DNA of 64,000 bases from Sutcliffiella halmapala. Lineage in GTDB: Bacteria; Bacillota; Bacilli; Bacillales; Bacillaceae_I. The notes under the pieces were generated by a model. That model saw only the letters and a program-made list of their open reading frames with translations. It ran no database searches and was not told the origin of the DNA. Below are positions 27,751-36,941 of this stretch, piece after piece (positions within the stretch are counted from its first letter, which is position 1; each line of letters begins with the position of its first letter). The translations under genes and the position numbers were made by a program. Location: contig NZ_KV917375.1 of the NCBI RefSeq assembly GCF_002019665.1, forward strand, positions 1,286,390 through 1,350,389, given 5' to 3'.

Positions 27751-27802
27751 GAAAAGACCTACAACAAAGGTAAGGTAACCCTATTTGTTGTAGGTCTTTT
27801 CT
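27751..27802. terminator. Bidirectional terminator between convergent genes
   Basis: A 17-bp perfect stem AAAAGACCTACAACAAA / TTTGTTGTAGGTCTTTT around GGTAAGGTAACC. A/T tracts at both ends serve the + strand transporter operon and the - strand gene at 27803. Confidence 0.9.
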
Positions 27803-28285
27803 TCATTTCTTTTTAAATAATAGGAAAGCTCCTACTACAATTAAAACGACTGGCCAAAAGGTTTGTATCGTAGAAAGTCCAATTCCGACGATTCCTAGTG
27901 TGTCTAAAAGGGTATTGGAGAAAAGAAAGAAGCTAGCGATACATACGAGAATTACTCCTTCAAACATGCCGTTCTTTGTTTTTTGAGCGCGTAAGATAAA
28001 GCCGATCCCGACTATCAGAATAATCATCGCGAAATGATCAGGCCATATGGAGAGATGTCCTTTTAAATGAAAATGTAAACCAACTCCTAGTAAAACTACG
28101 CCAGGAAGTAGGTTTGCAGGGTCATTCTGTTTATAAGATTGTAATAAAAGTGCAAGGCCAGTAATAACTAGTAGCGATGGCCATGTGAAAATACCATGCC
28201 ATAGTTCGATGTTCATTTGTTGTAGTAGGAAATAAACTCCAAACAATAGTAAGATTAATCCTGGTAGAAAGCTGTTTTTTCTCAT
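27803..28285 (-). CDS. Small multi-helix membrane protein, LiaF/DUF5668-like
   Basis: 160-residue integral membrane protein of unknown function. Paired hydrophobic helices recur: FLPGLILLLFGVYFLL (about 6-21), FTWPSLLVITGLALLLQS (about 33-50), LLPGVVLLGVGLHFHL, FAMIILIVGIGFIL, and the C-terminal FWPVVLIVVGAFLLFKKK. The P-x-L/V-hydrophobic-GxxLLL spacing resembles N-terminal membrane modules of LiaF/DUF5668-type proteins, but no cytoplasmic domain follows. The start is set at ATG 28285, preceded by AAGGAGGATAAA; an upstream in-frame ATG at 28348 has no such site. Confidence 0.75.
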   Translation of the reverse strand: MRKNSFLPGLILLLFGVYFLLQQMNIELWHGIFTWPSLLVITGLALLLQSYKQNDPANLLPGVVLLGVGLHFHLKGHLSIWPDHFAMIILIVGIGFILRAQKTKNGMFEGVILVCIASFFLFSNTLLDTLGIVGIGLSTIQTFWPVVLIVVGAFLLFKKK

Positions 28286-28424
28286 TTTATCCTCCTTGAA
28301 ATCAAGCCTGAAACCTTGATAATGAATAGAATTTCTGTTAATGTACAAGTTGGTGAATAAAAGAAATGTAATGTTTGTAATATATAAGAGAGAAATAATT
28401 ATTTTATAGTTTAATTTTAGCCAA

Positions 28425-28482
28425 CGAGCCTGCTCCGCTTTTCTTGTTGTCTAGCTGCGCAGGCTAGCTCCTCTTTTCTTTT
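28425..28482 (+). repeat. Possible fragment of the GTCTAG repeat family
   Basis: GAGCCTGCTCCGCTTTTCTTG followed by TGTCTAGCTGCGCAGGCTAGCTCC, a GC-rich patch in an AT-rich gap, resembles the ends of the element at 36771 and the short copy at 32546 (shared GTCTAGCT and CGCTTTT). The likeness is short. Confidence 0.3.
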
Positions 28483-28535
28483 AAAATGTAAACTATTTGT
28501 TCACATTTTAACAAATGTTTCATTAGTTAGTCATG

Positions 28536-28550
28536 TTATAATTTTTATAG
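28536..28550 (+). promoter_or_regulatory. PerR-like box over the hemA -10 region
   Basis: TTATAATTTTTATAG matches the PerR consensus TTATAATNATTATAA in 12 of 14 defined positions and overlaps a TATAAT (28537-28542) 39 bases before hemA. hemAXCDBL is a PerR-controlled operon in B. subtilis, so peroxide-responsive haem synthesis is likely here. No good -35 is visible. Confidence 0.6.
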
Positions 28551-28580
28551 ATCATACTTTTCTGGGGGTGTACGAACAAA

Positions 28581-29951
28581 GTGCATATTATAGTAGTCGG
28601 CGTTAATTATAAGACGGCCCCTGTTGAAATCCGTGAAAAATTAACTTTTAATCCAGCTGATCTGGAAAATGCAATGGTAGCTTTAAAGGATCGAAAATCA
28701 ATCCTTGAAAATATCATTGTCTCTACCTGTAATCGTACAGAAGTATATGCAGTAGTCGATCAGTTGCATACTGGACGTTATTATATTAAATCTTTCCTTG
28801 CTGAATGGTTTGATTTGGACAAGGAAGAGTTTTCTCCTTACTTAAATATCTATGAAAATGATGGGGCGATTGAACATTTGTACCGAGTTTCCTGTGGGTT
28901 AGATTCCATGGTACTTGGGGAAACCCAAATTCTTGGACAAATTCGTACTAGCTTCCTTTCCGCACAGAAGAATCAAACAGTGGGGACTATTTTCAATCAA
29001 CTTTTTAAACAAGCTATTACGCTTGCAAAGCGTGCCCATTCCGAAACGGAAATTGGCTCCAATGCTGTATCTGTTAGTTATGCGGCAGTAGAGCTTGCAA
29101 AGAAAATCTTCGGAGATTTAACGGATAAGCATGTTTTAATTTTAGGTGCAGGAAAAATGGGAGAACTCGCCGTCCAGAATCTTCACAGCAACGGGGTAAA
29201 GAAAGTAACGGTCATGAACCGGACATTAGAAAAAGCAGAAAGCTTAGCAAATCGTTTTGATGGGCAGGCCAAGTCCATGCAGGAGTTATCCTGTGCGTTG
29301 GTAGAAGCGGACATTTTAATCTCTTCTACCGGAGCAAAAGGGTATGTCATTACGAAAGAGGACATGACCTATGTAGAAAGAATGAGAAAAGGTCGTCCAT
29401 TATTTATGGTGGATATTGCAGTTCCAAGAGATTTAGACCCAGAGCTAGAGCAAGTAGAAAGTGTTTTCTTATATGACATTGATGATTTACAAGGGATTGT
29501 TCAATCGAATCTTTCTGAGCGTAAAAAAGCAGCAGAAGAAATTGAACTGTTCATTGAAGAGGAAATTGTTGAGTTTAAGTCATGGTTAAACACGCTAGGA
29601 GTTGTTCCAGTTATTTCAGCTTTACGTCAAAAAGCTTTGGAGATTCAATCCGAAACGATGCATAGTATTCAACGCAAGCTTCCAAATCTGAGTGAACGCG
29701 AAATAAAAGTGTTAAATAAGCATACAAAAAGTATTGTTAATCAGATGCTGCGTGATCCAATTTTACGTGCAAAGGAGCTATCCTCTGATCCAAATGCACA
29801 AGAGTCTCTAGAGTTATTTACTAAAATTTTTAATATTGAAGAAGCGGTACAACAGGAAGTCCAAACCCAATATTATTCGGTGAAAAAGGAGAAGAGCAAG
29901 AGCTCTCCAGTGGGTATTCCGCTTCCTCATGCAGCGACGTTTCAGTCGTAA
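28581..29951 (+). CDS. hemA: Glutamyl-tRNA reductase
   Basis: First committed step of C5-pathway tetrapyrrole synthesis: reduces glutamyl-tRNA to glutamate-1-semialdehyde with NADPH. Catalytic Cys in [11 protein letters not shown] (about residues 48-58), NADPH-binding [16 protein letters not shown] (about 188-203) and the C-terminal dimerisation helices are visible. 456 residues. GTG start preceded by GGGGGTG with about 10 bases spacing. It opens hemAXCDBL, supplying haem for the neighbouring SdhC and the respiratory chain. Confidence 0.97.
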   Translation: MHIIVVGVNYKTAPVEIREKLTFNPADLENAMVALKDRKSILENIIVSTCNRTEVYAVVDQLHTGRYYIKSFLAEWFDLDKEEFSPYLNIYENDGAIEHLYRVSCGLDSMVLGETQILGQIRTSFLSAQKNQTVGTIFNQLFKQAITLAKRAHSETEIGSNAVSVSYAAVELAKKIFGDLTDKHVLILGAGKMGELAVQNLHSNGVKKVTVMNRTLEKAESLANRFDGQAKSMQELSCALVEADILISSTGAKGYVITKEDMTYVERMRKGRPLFMVDIAVPRDLDPELEQVESVFLYDIDDLQGIVQSNLSERKKAAEEIELFIEEEIVEFKSWLNTLGVVPVISALRQKALEIQSETMHSIQRKLPNLSEREIKVLNKHTKSIVNQMLRDPILRAKELSSDPNAQESLELFTKIFNIEEAVQQEVQTQYYSVKKEKSKSSPVGIPLPHAATFQS

Positions 29952-29966
29952 GAGAGGCTTGAAAAT

Positions 29967-30800
29967 ATGTTAGAGATGACAATAGCAAGGCTATACGAGT
30001 TCACCATTATTATATATGCCTTGAGCGTACTGCTATATTTTATTGATTTTCTCCATAATAACCGGAAGGCTAACAAGATAGCCTTCTGGTTACTTGCAAT
30101 TGTTTGGGTACTACAAACAATTTTTTTATTTTTACGTATGATTGATACAGGGCGATTTCCAATTCTGACACTGTACGAGGGAATGTACTTCTATACATGG
30201 GTACTCATTACGTTTTCTCTTGTCATTAATCGGATATTACGAGTAGACTTTATCGTATTTTTTACGAATGTAATTGGCTTCTTAGTATTGGCGTTACATA
30301 CCTTTACACCTATACAGCATGAATCCCAGGTAGTAGCACAGGCTTTAGTATCTGAGCTTCTGATTATTCATATAACGATGGCAATCCTTTCATACGGTGC
30401 CTTCTCGCTATCCTTTGTATTTTCGCTTCTCTATATCATTCAATTCAATTTATTAAAGCGAAAAAAATGGGGTAAACGCTTATTACGAATCCAAGATTTA
30501 TCGAAGCTAGACCACATGTCGTATGTATTAAATGTCATTGGTGTTCCAATGCTTTTACTGGCATTAATTTTAGGGAGCGTTTGGGCTTCGATAAAGCTTT
30601 CCAATTTTGAGTGGTATGATGCGAAAGTGTTAGGCTCTTTCTTTGTTATTACAGCGTATAGTTATTATTTTTATCAGCGGTTGGCAAAAGGAATTACTGG
30701 CAAGGCTATTGCTAATTGGAATATAGCCGCATTTTTAGTTGTTTTAATCAACTTTTTCTTATTTGGTAGACTATCAAATTTTCATTTCTGGATTCTGTAG
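29967..30800 (+). CDS. hemX: HemX, integral membrane protein of haem biosynthesis
   Basis: 277-residue polytopic protein with about eight hydrophobic helices, related to cytochrome c assembly (CcsA-type) proteins; in B. subtilis it lowers the level of HemA. Helical segments run throughout (for example FWLLAIVWVLQTIFLFL, VLITFSLVINRIL, LLMLALILGSVW-like region near 195). It lies 15 bases after hemA, as in other Bacillus hem operons. ATG 29967 chosen; ATG 29976 is also possible. Confidence 0.9.
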   Translation: MLEMTIARLYEFTIIIYALSVLLYFIDFLHNNRKANKIAFWLLAIVWVLQTIFLFLRMIDTGRFPILTLYEGMYFYTWVLITFSLVINRILRVDFIVFFTNVIGFLVLALHTFTPIQHESQVVAQALVSELLIIHITMAILSYGAFSLSFVFSLLYIIQFNLLKRKKWGKRLLRIQDLSKLDHMSYVLNVIGVPMLLLALILGSVWASIKLSNFEWYDAKVLGSFFVITAYSYYFYQRLAKGITGKAIANWNIAAFLVVLINFFLFGRLSNFHFWIL

Positions 30801-30843
30801 AGAACCCCTTTGCGTATGTTTTGCGTTAGGGTAAGGAGGATAT

Positions 30844-31776
30844 ATGAGAAAAATTATTGTAGGTTCTAGAAGAAGTAAGCTTGCTTTAACACAAACCAAT
30901 TGGGTGATAGAACAGCTAAAAAGCTTAGGTGCCCCGTTTGATTTTGAAGTAAAGGAAATTGTAACAAAAGGGGATCAAATCTTGGATGTAACATTATCTA
31001 AGGTTGGAGGAAAAGGTCTTTTCGTAAAAGAAATTGAACAAGCAATGCTCGATAAAGAGATTGATATGGCTGTTCATAGTATGAAAGATATGCCTGCAAT
31101 CCTTCCTGAGGGATTAATGATCGGTTGTATCCCATTTCGCGAAGACCATCGGGATGCATTTATTTCTAAAAATCACGTAAAATTTGCCGATTTACCGAGC
31201 GGTTCTATTGTCGGAACTAGCAGCTTACGACGTGGTGCGCAATTGCTTGCAAAGCGTCCAGACTTAGAAATCAAATGGATTCGTGGAAACATTGATACAC
31301 GCCTTGATAAGCTTCAAAATGAAGATTATGATGCCATTATTTTGGCTGCAGCAGGCCTTGCGAGAATGGGCTGGTCAAAGGATGTAGTAACAGAATTTTT
31401 AGATGAAGATATTTGTTTACCAGCAGTAGGGCAAGGTGCTCTATCTATTGAGTGTCGGGAAGATGACCAGGAATTATTAGAAGCTTTGAAGCTTTTCACC
31501 GATTCGGTTACGGAAAAAGCAGTTATAGCGGAACGTGCGTTTCTTCATGAAATGGAAGGTGGCTGCCAAGTACCGATTGCAGGTTTTGCAACTGTTGATC
31601 AAGCGGACATGGTGACTTTAACGGTATTAGTCGGTGCACCAGATGGTTCTATTTTATATAAAGAAAGAATTGTCGGATCTGATCCACTTAAGGTTGGCCA
31701 TGAGGCGGCTGAAAGCTTGACAGAACAAGGTGGTAAAAACCTTATTGATCAGGTAAAAAAGGAGCTCGAGCAATAA
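30844..31776 (+). CDS. hemC: Hydroxymethylbilane synthase (porphobilinogen deaminase)
   Basis: Polymerises four porphobilinogens to hydroxymethylbilane using a dipyrromethane cofactor held by a Cys. Visible: [15 protein letters not shown] (residues 4-18), [14 protein letters not shown] (about 79-92), [29 protein letters not shown] (about 128-160), and the cofactor Cys in [13 protein letters not shown] (about 238-250). 310 residues. ATG preceded by AAGGAGGAT. The stop overlaps the hemD start by one base (TAATG). Confidence 0.97.
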   Translation: MRKIIVGSRRSKLALTQTNWVIEQLKSLGAPFDFEVKEIVTKGDQILDVTLSKVGGKGLFVKEIEQAMLDKEIDMAVHSMKDMPAILPEGLMIGCIPFREDHRDAFISKNHVKFADLPSGSIVGTSSLRRGAQLLAKRPDLEIKWIRGNIDTRLDKLQNEDYDAIILAAAGLARMGWSKDVVTEFLDEDICLPAVGQGALSIECREDDQELLEALKLFTDSVTEKAVIAERAFLHEMEGGCQVPIAGFATVDQADMVTLTVLVGAPDGSILYKERIVGSDPLKVGHEAAESLTEQGGKNLIDQVKKELEQ

Positions 31777-32540
31777 TGGAACGTACTTTGCCGTTAGCGG
31801 GTAAACGCATTCTTATCACAAGAAGCAAAGAGCAGGCATCGTACTTTTCTAACCAAGTTCAAGCTTTAGGAGGGACCCCATTGGAAGTCCCTCTTATTCA
31901 ATTTTCTCTTCCACTCAATGTTGAAAGGGTAAAGGATGAGCTAGAATGTGCAGTTTATCAATATGATTGGCTCGTTTTTACTAGTGTAAATGGTGTAAAC
32001 TTTTTTTTCGAATTAGTTAATAAGCGACTACCAAATAAGATAGCTGCAGTGGGAAACAAAACAAAAGAAGCCTTATCTGAATGGGGATACAATGCTGAAC
32101 TTGTTCCAGCAAAATTTTCAGCTGAGGATTTAGTGGAAGCGTTTAAAAAAGAAGTGAATCCAATGCATTCATCCGTTTTGTTGATACAAGGAAATCTTGC
32201 TCGACCTATTTTACGTGAAGAACTACTAAGATTAGGGTACAATGTAAAGCAGATAACTGTATATGAAAATCATCCATTTCCACTTATCCAAGAGGAAATA
32301 GAGAGTATCTTATCTAAGAAAACAGACCTTGTTACTTTTACAAGTCCATCTACCGTTACGAACTATCAAAAAGTTTTTGGTATACAAGACGTACCAGTGG
32401 CCGTAATTGGGCCAGTGACAAAACAAGCAGCAGAAAAAGCGGGCTATTCCGTTGTCATCTGTCCTGATGAATACACAATTGAGGGGTTAATAAAAGCTAT
32501 TGTGACTTTTTTCTCAAAAAGCAAGGATAACCTTATATAG
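31776..32540 (+). CDS. hemD: Uroporphyrinogen-III synthase
   Basis: Cyclises hydroxymethylbilane with inversion of ring D to give uroporphyrinogen III. The sequence is typical of this poorly conserved family: GKRILITRSKEQASYFSNQVQALGGTPLEVPLIQF (about 8-42), DWLVFTSVNGVNFFFE (about 63-78), KTDLVTFTSPSTVTNYQKVFG and VAVIGPVTKQAAEKAGY (about 208-224). 254 residues. Translationally coupled to hemC. Confidence 0.93.
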   Translation: MERTLPLAGKRILITRSKEQASYFSNQVQALGGTPLEVPLIQFSLPLNVERVKDELECAVYQYDWLVFTSVNGVNFFFELVNKRLPNKIAAVGNKTKEALSEWGYNAELVPAKFSAEDLVEAFKKEVNPMHSSVLLIQGNLARPILREELLRLGYNVKQITVYENHPFPLIQEEIESILSKKTDLVTFTSPSTVTNYQKVFGIQDVPVAVIGPVTKQAAEKAGYSVVICPDEYTIEGLIKAIVTFFSKSKDNLI

Positions 32541-32545
32541 TTATC

Positions 32546-32600
32546 GTCTAGCTTAAACGCCTAAGCTGTCAAGGTCATATGGCGCTAGTGCTTTGCTTAA
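32546..32600 (+). repeat. Short GTCTAG-family repeat between hemD and hemB
   Basis: GTCTAGCTTAAACGCCTAA, then AAGGTCATATGGCGCTAG. It shares GTCTAG, the CCTA segment and GGTCATA with the longer element at 36771. Only about 50 bases of likeness, so the assignment is tentative. Confidence 0.4.
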
Positions 32601-32621
32601 CAAAGGGAGGATACATAAAAA

Positions 32622-33602
32622 ATGAAAGACTTACAATTTACACGTCATCGTCGCTTAAGAACGTCCGATAATATGAGAGCGTTAGTGCGTGAGACTTACT
32701 TGAATAAAGAGGATTTAATTTATCCTATTTTTGTAGTAGAAGGCGAAAATATAAAAAAAGAAGTTCCTTCGATGCCAGGTGTATTCCATCTTTCTTTAGA
32801 CTTACTGAATGAAGAAATGGGAGAAGTACACGATTTAGGAATTAAATCAGTGATCGTTTTTGGTGTACCTAATGAGAAGGATGAAGTAGGAACACAAGCT
32901 TATCATGATCATGGAATTGTTCAAAAAGCAATTTCCCAAATTAAAGAAAACTATCAAGAATTAGTTGTAATCGCGGATACATGTTTATGTCAGTTTACAA
33001 ACCATGGTCATTGTGGAGTGGTAGAAGAAGGACAAGTATTAAATGATCCAACTCTAGACTTATTAGCTCGTACTGCAGTAAGTCAGGCAAGAGCAGGAGC
33101 AGATGTAATTGCGCCTTCGAATATGATGGATGGATTTGTTGCAGCAATTCGTCAAGGCTTAGATGAAAATGGCTTTGAGCATATTCCAATTATGTCTTAT
33201 GCGGTTAAGTATGCTTCTGCATTTTACGGACCATTCCGTGATGCAGCTCATAGTTCTCCGAAGTTTGGCGATCGTAAAACGTATCAAATGGACCCCGCGA
33301 ATCGTCAAGAAGCTCTGCGTGAAGCCGAATCCGACATTATGGAGGGTGCAGACTTCTTGATAGTGAAGCCAGCTTTATCCTATCTTGACATCATTCGCGA
33401 TGTAAAAAACAATTTTAACGTACCGGTTGTCGCTTACAACGTTAGTGGCGAATATTCCATGATTAAAGCAGCTGCGCAAAACGGTTGGGTTAATGAAAAA
33501 GACATTGTGATGGAAATGCTAATAAGTATGAAACGAGCGGGAGTAGATTTAATTTTGACCTACTTTGCAAAAGATGTAGCTCGTTGGTTGGACGAAAAGT
33601 AA
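32622..33602 (+). CDS. hemB: Delta-aminolevulinic acid dehydratase (porphobilinogen synthase)
   Basis: Condenses two 5-aminolevulinates into porphobilinogen. Zinc-type active site Cys cluster [14 protein letters not shown] (about 119-132), Schiff-base Lys regions [19 protein letters not shown] (about 192-210) and [12 protein letters not shown] (about 245-256) are present. 326 residues. ATG after AAAGGGAGGAT. Fifth gene of the hem operon; a GTCTAG-type repeat separates it from hemD. Confidence 0.97.
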   Translation: MKDLQFTRHRRLRTSDNMRALVRETYLNKEDLIYPIFVVEGENIKKEVPSMPGVFHLSLDLLNEEMGEVHDLGIKSVIVFGVPNEKDEVGTQAYHDHGIVQKAISQIKENYQELVVIADTCLCQFTNHGHCGVVEEGQVLNDPTLDLLARTAVSQARAGADVIAPSNMMDGFVAAIRQGLDENGFEHIPIMSYAVKYASAFYGPFRDAAHSSPKFGDRKTYQMDPANRQEALREAESDIMEGADFLIVKPALSYLDIIRDVKNNFNVPVVAYNVSGEYSMIKAAAQNGWVNEKDIVMEMLISMKRAGVDLILTYFAKDVARWLDEK

Positions 33603-33612
33603 GAGGACAAAT

Positions 33613-33653
33613 AGCGGTTCTTCATGAGGGTATCTTATAGGAACCGCTTTGAT
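33613..33653 (+). other. Hairpin between hemB and hemL
   Basis: AGCGGTTC pairs with GAACCGCT across a 20-base loop, followed by TTGAT rather than a T run. It may act as a weak terminator or an RNA processing/stability element. Confidence 0.5.
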
Positions 33654-33688
33654 CTATCCATTCGATAGTAAGAAAGGATGATAGGAAA

Positions 33689-34978
33689 ATGAGAAGTTAT
33701 GAAAAGTCAAAGAAAGCATTTGCAGAAGCAGAAAAACTAATGCCAGGTGGGGTAAATAGCCCTGTTCGTGCTTTTAAATCGGTTGACATGGATCCAATTT
33801 TTATGGAGCGTGGAAAAGGTGCGAAAATCTACGATATCGATGGAAACGAATACATAGATTATGTTTTATCTTGGGGTCCACTTATTCACGGGCATTCCAA
33901 TGAACGAGTGGTAGAAGCCATAAAAAAAGTAACGGAATCAGGAACAAGCTTTGGTGCTCCTACTCTTATTGAAAATGAACTAGCAAAGTTAGTCATTGAA
34001 CGTGTTCCCTCCATCGAAGTCGTTCGAATGGTAAGCTCTGGAACAGAAGCAACGATGAGTGCGCTTCGTCTAGCTCGTGGTTATACTGGCCGCAATAAAA
34101 TAATAAAGTTTGAAGGCTGCTATCACGGACATGGCGATTCTTTATTAATTAAAGCAGGTTCTGGAGTAGCAACCCTCGGCTTACCTGACAGCCCAGGAGT
34201 ACCAGAAGGTGTTGCTAAAAACACGATAACAGTTCCATATAATGATTTAGAAAGCATTAAATTTGCCTTTGAGCAATTTGGCGAAGACATCGCAGCGATC
34301 ATTGTAGAGCCAGTTGCAGGAAACATGGGAGTAGTCCCACCTCAACCAGGCTTCTTAGAAGGCTTGCGTGAAGTAACAGAAAAACATGGTGCACTTCTAA
34401 TTTTTGATGAAGTAATGACCGGATTCCGTGTTGATTACCATTGTGCTCAAGGCTATTATGGCGTAACACCTGATATTACCTGCCTTGGAAAAGTAATCGG
34501 TGGCGGACTACCAGTAGGTGCTTATGGTGGAAAAGCAGAAATCATGGCAAAAGTAGCTCCAAGTGGACCGATTTATCAAGCAGGAACACTTTCTGGAAAT
34601 CCCCTAGCGATGACAGCTGGTTACGAAACTCTATCTCAATTAACACCTGAAACGTATAAAGAATTTACTAAAAAAGCCGACAAACTAGAAACTGGTATTT
34701 TAGCTCTAGCTAAGCAATACGAAGTGCCACTTACCGTAAATCGTGCTGGATCCATGATTGGCTTCTTCTTCACAAACGAAAAAGTCATCAACTACGATAA
34801 GGCAAAATCATCTGATCTGGAGTACTTTGCAGCATTCTTCCGAGAAATGGCAAACAATGGTGTATTCCTACCACCATCTCAATTTGAGGGGCTTTTCCTA
34901 TCAACGGCGCATAGCGACGAAGATATCGACAAAACCCTCGAAGCAATCGAAAAATCATTTGCAACCCTAAAAAAATAA
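33689..34978 (+). CDS. hemL: Glutamate-1-semialdehyde 2,1-aminomutase
   Basis: PLP enzyme turning glutamate-1-semialdehyde into 5-aminolevulinate. PLP-binding Lys in [18 protein letters not shown] (about 266-283); other class III aminotransferase marks include [32 protein letters not shown] (about 118-137) and [10 protein letters not shown]. 429 residues, full length. ATG after GAAAGGATGATAGG. Last gene of hemAXCDBL, followed by a strong terminator. Confidence 0.97.
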   Translation: MRSYEKSKKAFAEAEKLMPGGVNSPVRAFKSVDMDPIFMERGKGAKIYDIDGNEYIDYVLSWGPLIHGHSNERVVEAIKKVTESGTSFGAPTLIENELAKLVIERVPSIEVVRMVSSGTEATMSALRLARGYTGRNKIIKFEGCYHGHGDSLLIKAGSGVATLGLPDSPGVPEGVAKNTITVPYNDLESIKFAFEQFGEDIAAIIVEPVAGNMGVVPPQPGFLEGLREVTEKHGALLIFDEVMTGFRVDYHCAQGYYGVTPDITCLGKVIGGGLPVGAYGGKAEIMAKVAPSGPIYQAGTLSGNPLAMTAGYETLSQLTPETYKEFTKKADKLETGILALAKQYEVPLTVNRAGSMIGFFFTNEKVINYDKAKSSDLEYFAAFFREMANNGVFLPPSQFEGLFLSTAHSDEDIDKTLEAIEKSFATLKK

Positions 34979-34984
34979 ACAATC

Positions 34985-35020
34985 ACACCCGTCCCCACAC
35001 CAAAGGGACGGGTGTTTTTT
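34985..35020 (+). terminator. Intrinsic terminator of the hem operon
   Basis: ACACCCGTCCC pairs perfectly with GGGACGGGTGT, followed by six T residues. Confidence 0.95.
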
Positions 35021-35029
35021 AAATTCAAA

Positions 35030-35213
35030 GGCTCTATTAAAGTACAATGTTGATTTTTTAGGACGCTAGCTGTTGAGTGGAGCAATAGGCGAAGACTCCT
35101 GAGGGAGATAGCGTTTTGTGGAGACCCCGCAGGCGAAAGCCGAGGGAGGCTCTCGTAAGCCCCGCGGAAAGCGAAGCCTAGTGCGGAAATCAACAGCGGT
35201 GTTTAACAGAGCC
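35030..35213 (+). repeat. Dispersed intergenic element, copy 3
   Basis: Same family and orientation as the element at 836. Outer inverted repeats GGCTCTATTAAA / TTTAACAGAGCC (one mismatch over 12 bp), inner GCTGTTGAGT (35069-35078) and AATCAACAGC (35188-35197). Together with copy 1 it defines the full element of about 180 bp. Confidence 0.85.
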
Positions 35214-35332
35214 ACTTCAAAAAGAAAAACCAAAAAATACCCAAACCATTTTCACTTACCCCAAAACTCCAGTAACCAACATCGGAAGAGCGTAATCCCA
35301 ACAACACTAACCCAAATAAAATCCACAATTAA

Positions 35333-35361
35333 TCATAATCCCGAACATCTTCACATACATC
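35333..35361 (+). promoter_or_regulatory. Candidate sigma-E promoter of spoVID
   Basis: TCATAAT (35333-35339), 14 bases, CATACATC (35354-35361). Both elements and the spacing fit the sigma-E consensus KMATATT-N14-CATACANT closely, and spoVID is a sigma-E gene in B. subtilis. Confidence 0.65.
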
Positions 35362-35407
35362 TTTATTGATATAGTAAATTTTTTTAGGTGTGAAAGGAGG
35401 AACCCCT

Positions 35408-36631
35408 TTGTCTTCAGAACAACAATCGTGCTTGCGGTTTTCAGTAGAAGAATCTGTATGGTTTCAAAAGGGACAGGAAGTATCTGAGCTCATCTCCATT
35501 GCTTTAGATCCAGATATACAAATCTATGAGCAGGACCAATATGTTTCCATCAGGGGAGCTTTATTATTATCAGGAGAATATCATCCGAACGCTGAAGAAG
35601 AGGATGAGGTAGAGGAATATCGTCCTTTTACTCAAGCAAGAGTGGTGCAAGAGGTAGAAGTGGGGGAGGACGGAGTTTGTGCATTAAAGCATCGTTTCCC
35701 TGTTGATATTACGATTCCAAAAAATCGTATACAAAGCCTCGACGAAATTTACGTTTCAATTGAATCATTCGATTACAGTGTGCCAGAGCGCGGCTGCTTA
35801 CAACTAGATGCAGAGCTTTCAATTTCCGGTATTTATGGGCATCAGCAAAGTACACCTGTGGTAGAAGAGGAAGAAATCTATAACCCTGAGCAACAGCTAG
35901 AACAAGAGATCTATAACCCTGAGGAACAGCTAGAACAAGAGATCTATAACCCTGAGGAACAGCTAGAACAACAAGAAGAGCGGGACTTAGAGCCGATGTA
36001 TCGGAATTCTGAATCGGACCATGAGCAAGAGGAAGAAAATTATCAATATTACACAAACGATGATGACGATGAAGAGGAAGAAATCTTAAATCAGCATGAG
36101 TTAGATGCAAATGTACAATACGAGTATAACGATGATGGCGAGTATGAGCCATTCGAAGTGGAAGCTAGAAAAAGTGCTATTTTAGATGAAGTAAATTTCG
36201 CTACAGACACGCATCATCATAAAGATGATAAAGTATATCCAGAAGATCCATTCTCTCCGATTTATGCATTTCAACCTAATAATAAATCGGAATCAGCTAC
36301 AGAGGATAACCCGCAAGACATCGCATCATTTTTTGAAAAGCGAAAAAACAGACAGGAAGAACCTGTGGCGGAAGTGGAAGAGTATGTGGCACAGGAAGAA
36401 CAGGATGAAAATTCTTTATCCTTAACTAAAATCTTTGCAGAAGAAGAGGACGAAGAGTTTACAAGGCTGAAAATATGCATCGTACAACAAGGAGAGACGA
36501 TTGATCATATTGCAGATAAATATGATGTGACCATCCAACAACTTATTCGAATTAACAGACTGTCTACCGAAGACAATGTGAATGATGGGCAACTATTATA
36601 TATTCCGGTAAAAGCGGTGTCTAAATCATAA
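35408..36631 (+). CDS. spoVID: Spore coat morphogenetic protein SpoVID
   Basis: Mother-cell protein that drives the coat to encase the forespore, binding SpoIVA and SafA. 407 residues: conserved N-terminal domain (LRFSVEESVWFQKGQEVSELISIALDPDI..YVSIRGALLLSGEY), a long acidic low-complexity middle, and a C-terminal LysM domain (ICIVQQGETIDHIADKYDVTIQQLIRINRL..VNDGQLLYIPVK). Three tandem copies of an 11-residue unit (EIYNPEEQLEQ) occupy residues 156-188. The TTG at 35408 is chosen because AAAGGAGG ends 7 bases before it and its protein aligns with the B. subtilis N-terminus; an earlier in-frame ATG overlaps that site. Sigma-E-like promoter upstream. Confidence 0.92.
   Translation: MSSEQQSCLRFSVEESVWFQKGQEVSELISIALDPDIQIYEQDQYVSIRGALLLSGEYHPNAEEEDEVEEYRPFTQARVVQEVEVGEDGVCALKHRFPVDITIPKNRIQSLDEIYVSIESFDYSVPERGCLQLDAELSISGIYGHQQSTPVVEEEEIYNPEQQLEQEIYNPEEQLEQEIYNPEEQLEQQEERDLEPMYRNSESDHEQEEENYQYYTNDDDDEEEEILNQHELDANVQYEYNDDGEYEPFEVEARKSAILDEVNFATDTHHHKDDKVYPEDPFSPIYAFQPNNKSESATEDNPQDIASFFEKRKNRQEEPVAEVEEYVAQEEQDENSLSLTKIFAEEEDEEFTRLKICIVQQGETIDHIADKYDVTIQQLIRINRLSTEDNVNDGQLLYIPVKAVSKS
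35873..35971 (+). repeat. 33-bp triple tandem repeat within spoVID
   Basis: Three head-to-tail copies of a 33-bp unit encode (E)IYNPEEQLEQ three times; copies 2 and 3 are nearly identical in DNA, so the expansion is recent and in frame. Confidence 0.95.
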
Positions 36632-36673
36632 AAAGTTTTTAATTCAAATAGTAAAAAATAGTTACATGGATAG

Positions 36674-36718
36674 AAGAAAGTTTGTGAGGGAGGGTGGACC
36701 TTTCTCACTTCTTTTTTA
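36674..36718 (+). terminator. Probable terminator of spoVID
   Basis: AAGAA...GTGAG pairs with CTCAC..TTCTT (bulged) and is followed by a T run. Confidence 0.55.
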
Positions 36719-36770
36719 ACAGAATAAGAAAGCAAAAAGCCGCGGTGAATGTGTGTAGTAAAGGTAGTTA

Positions 36771-36905
36771 CGTCTAGTTACAGCACCTAGTATTTCTGGG
36801 GTCATAAGTCATTTTTCTACTACGGAGGTCAAGGAGTAATCTTCTCCTCCGAAAACTGTCTTATGCTAGTCTTAAGCTGAAACGAGGCGCTTGCGCTTTT
36901 GTTCC
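36771..36905 (+). repeat. GTCTAG-family intergenic repeat, long copy
   Basis: About 135 bp between spoVID and ysxE: CGTCTAGTTACAGCACCTAG, GGGGTCATAAGTCA, CTACTACGGAGGTCAAGGAG, CTTCTCCTCCG, GTCTTATG and GAGGCGCTTGCGCTTTTG. It contains internal inverted repeats (CATAAG / CTTATG; CGGAGG / CCTCCG). Shorter relatives occur at 32546 and perhaps 28425. Similar elements are common in Bacillaceae intergenic regions; function unknown. Confidence 0.65.
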
Positions 36906-36941
36906 CTCGTTCCTATCGATAACTTCCGAGGAAAGAGAGTA

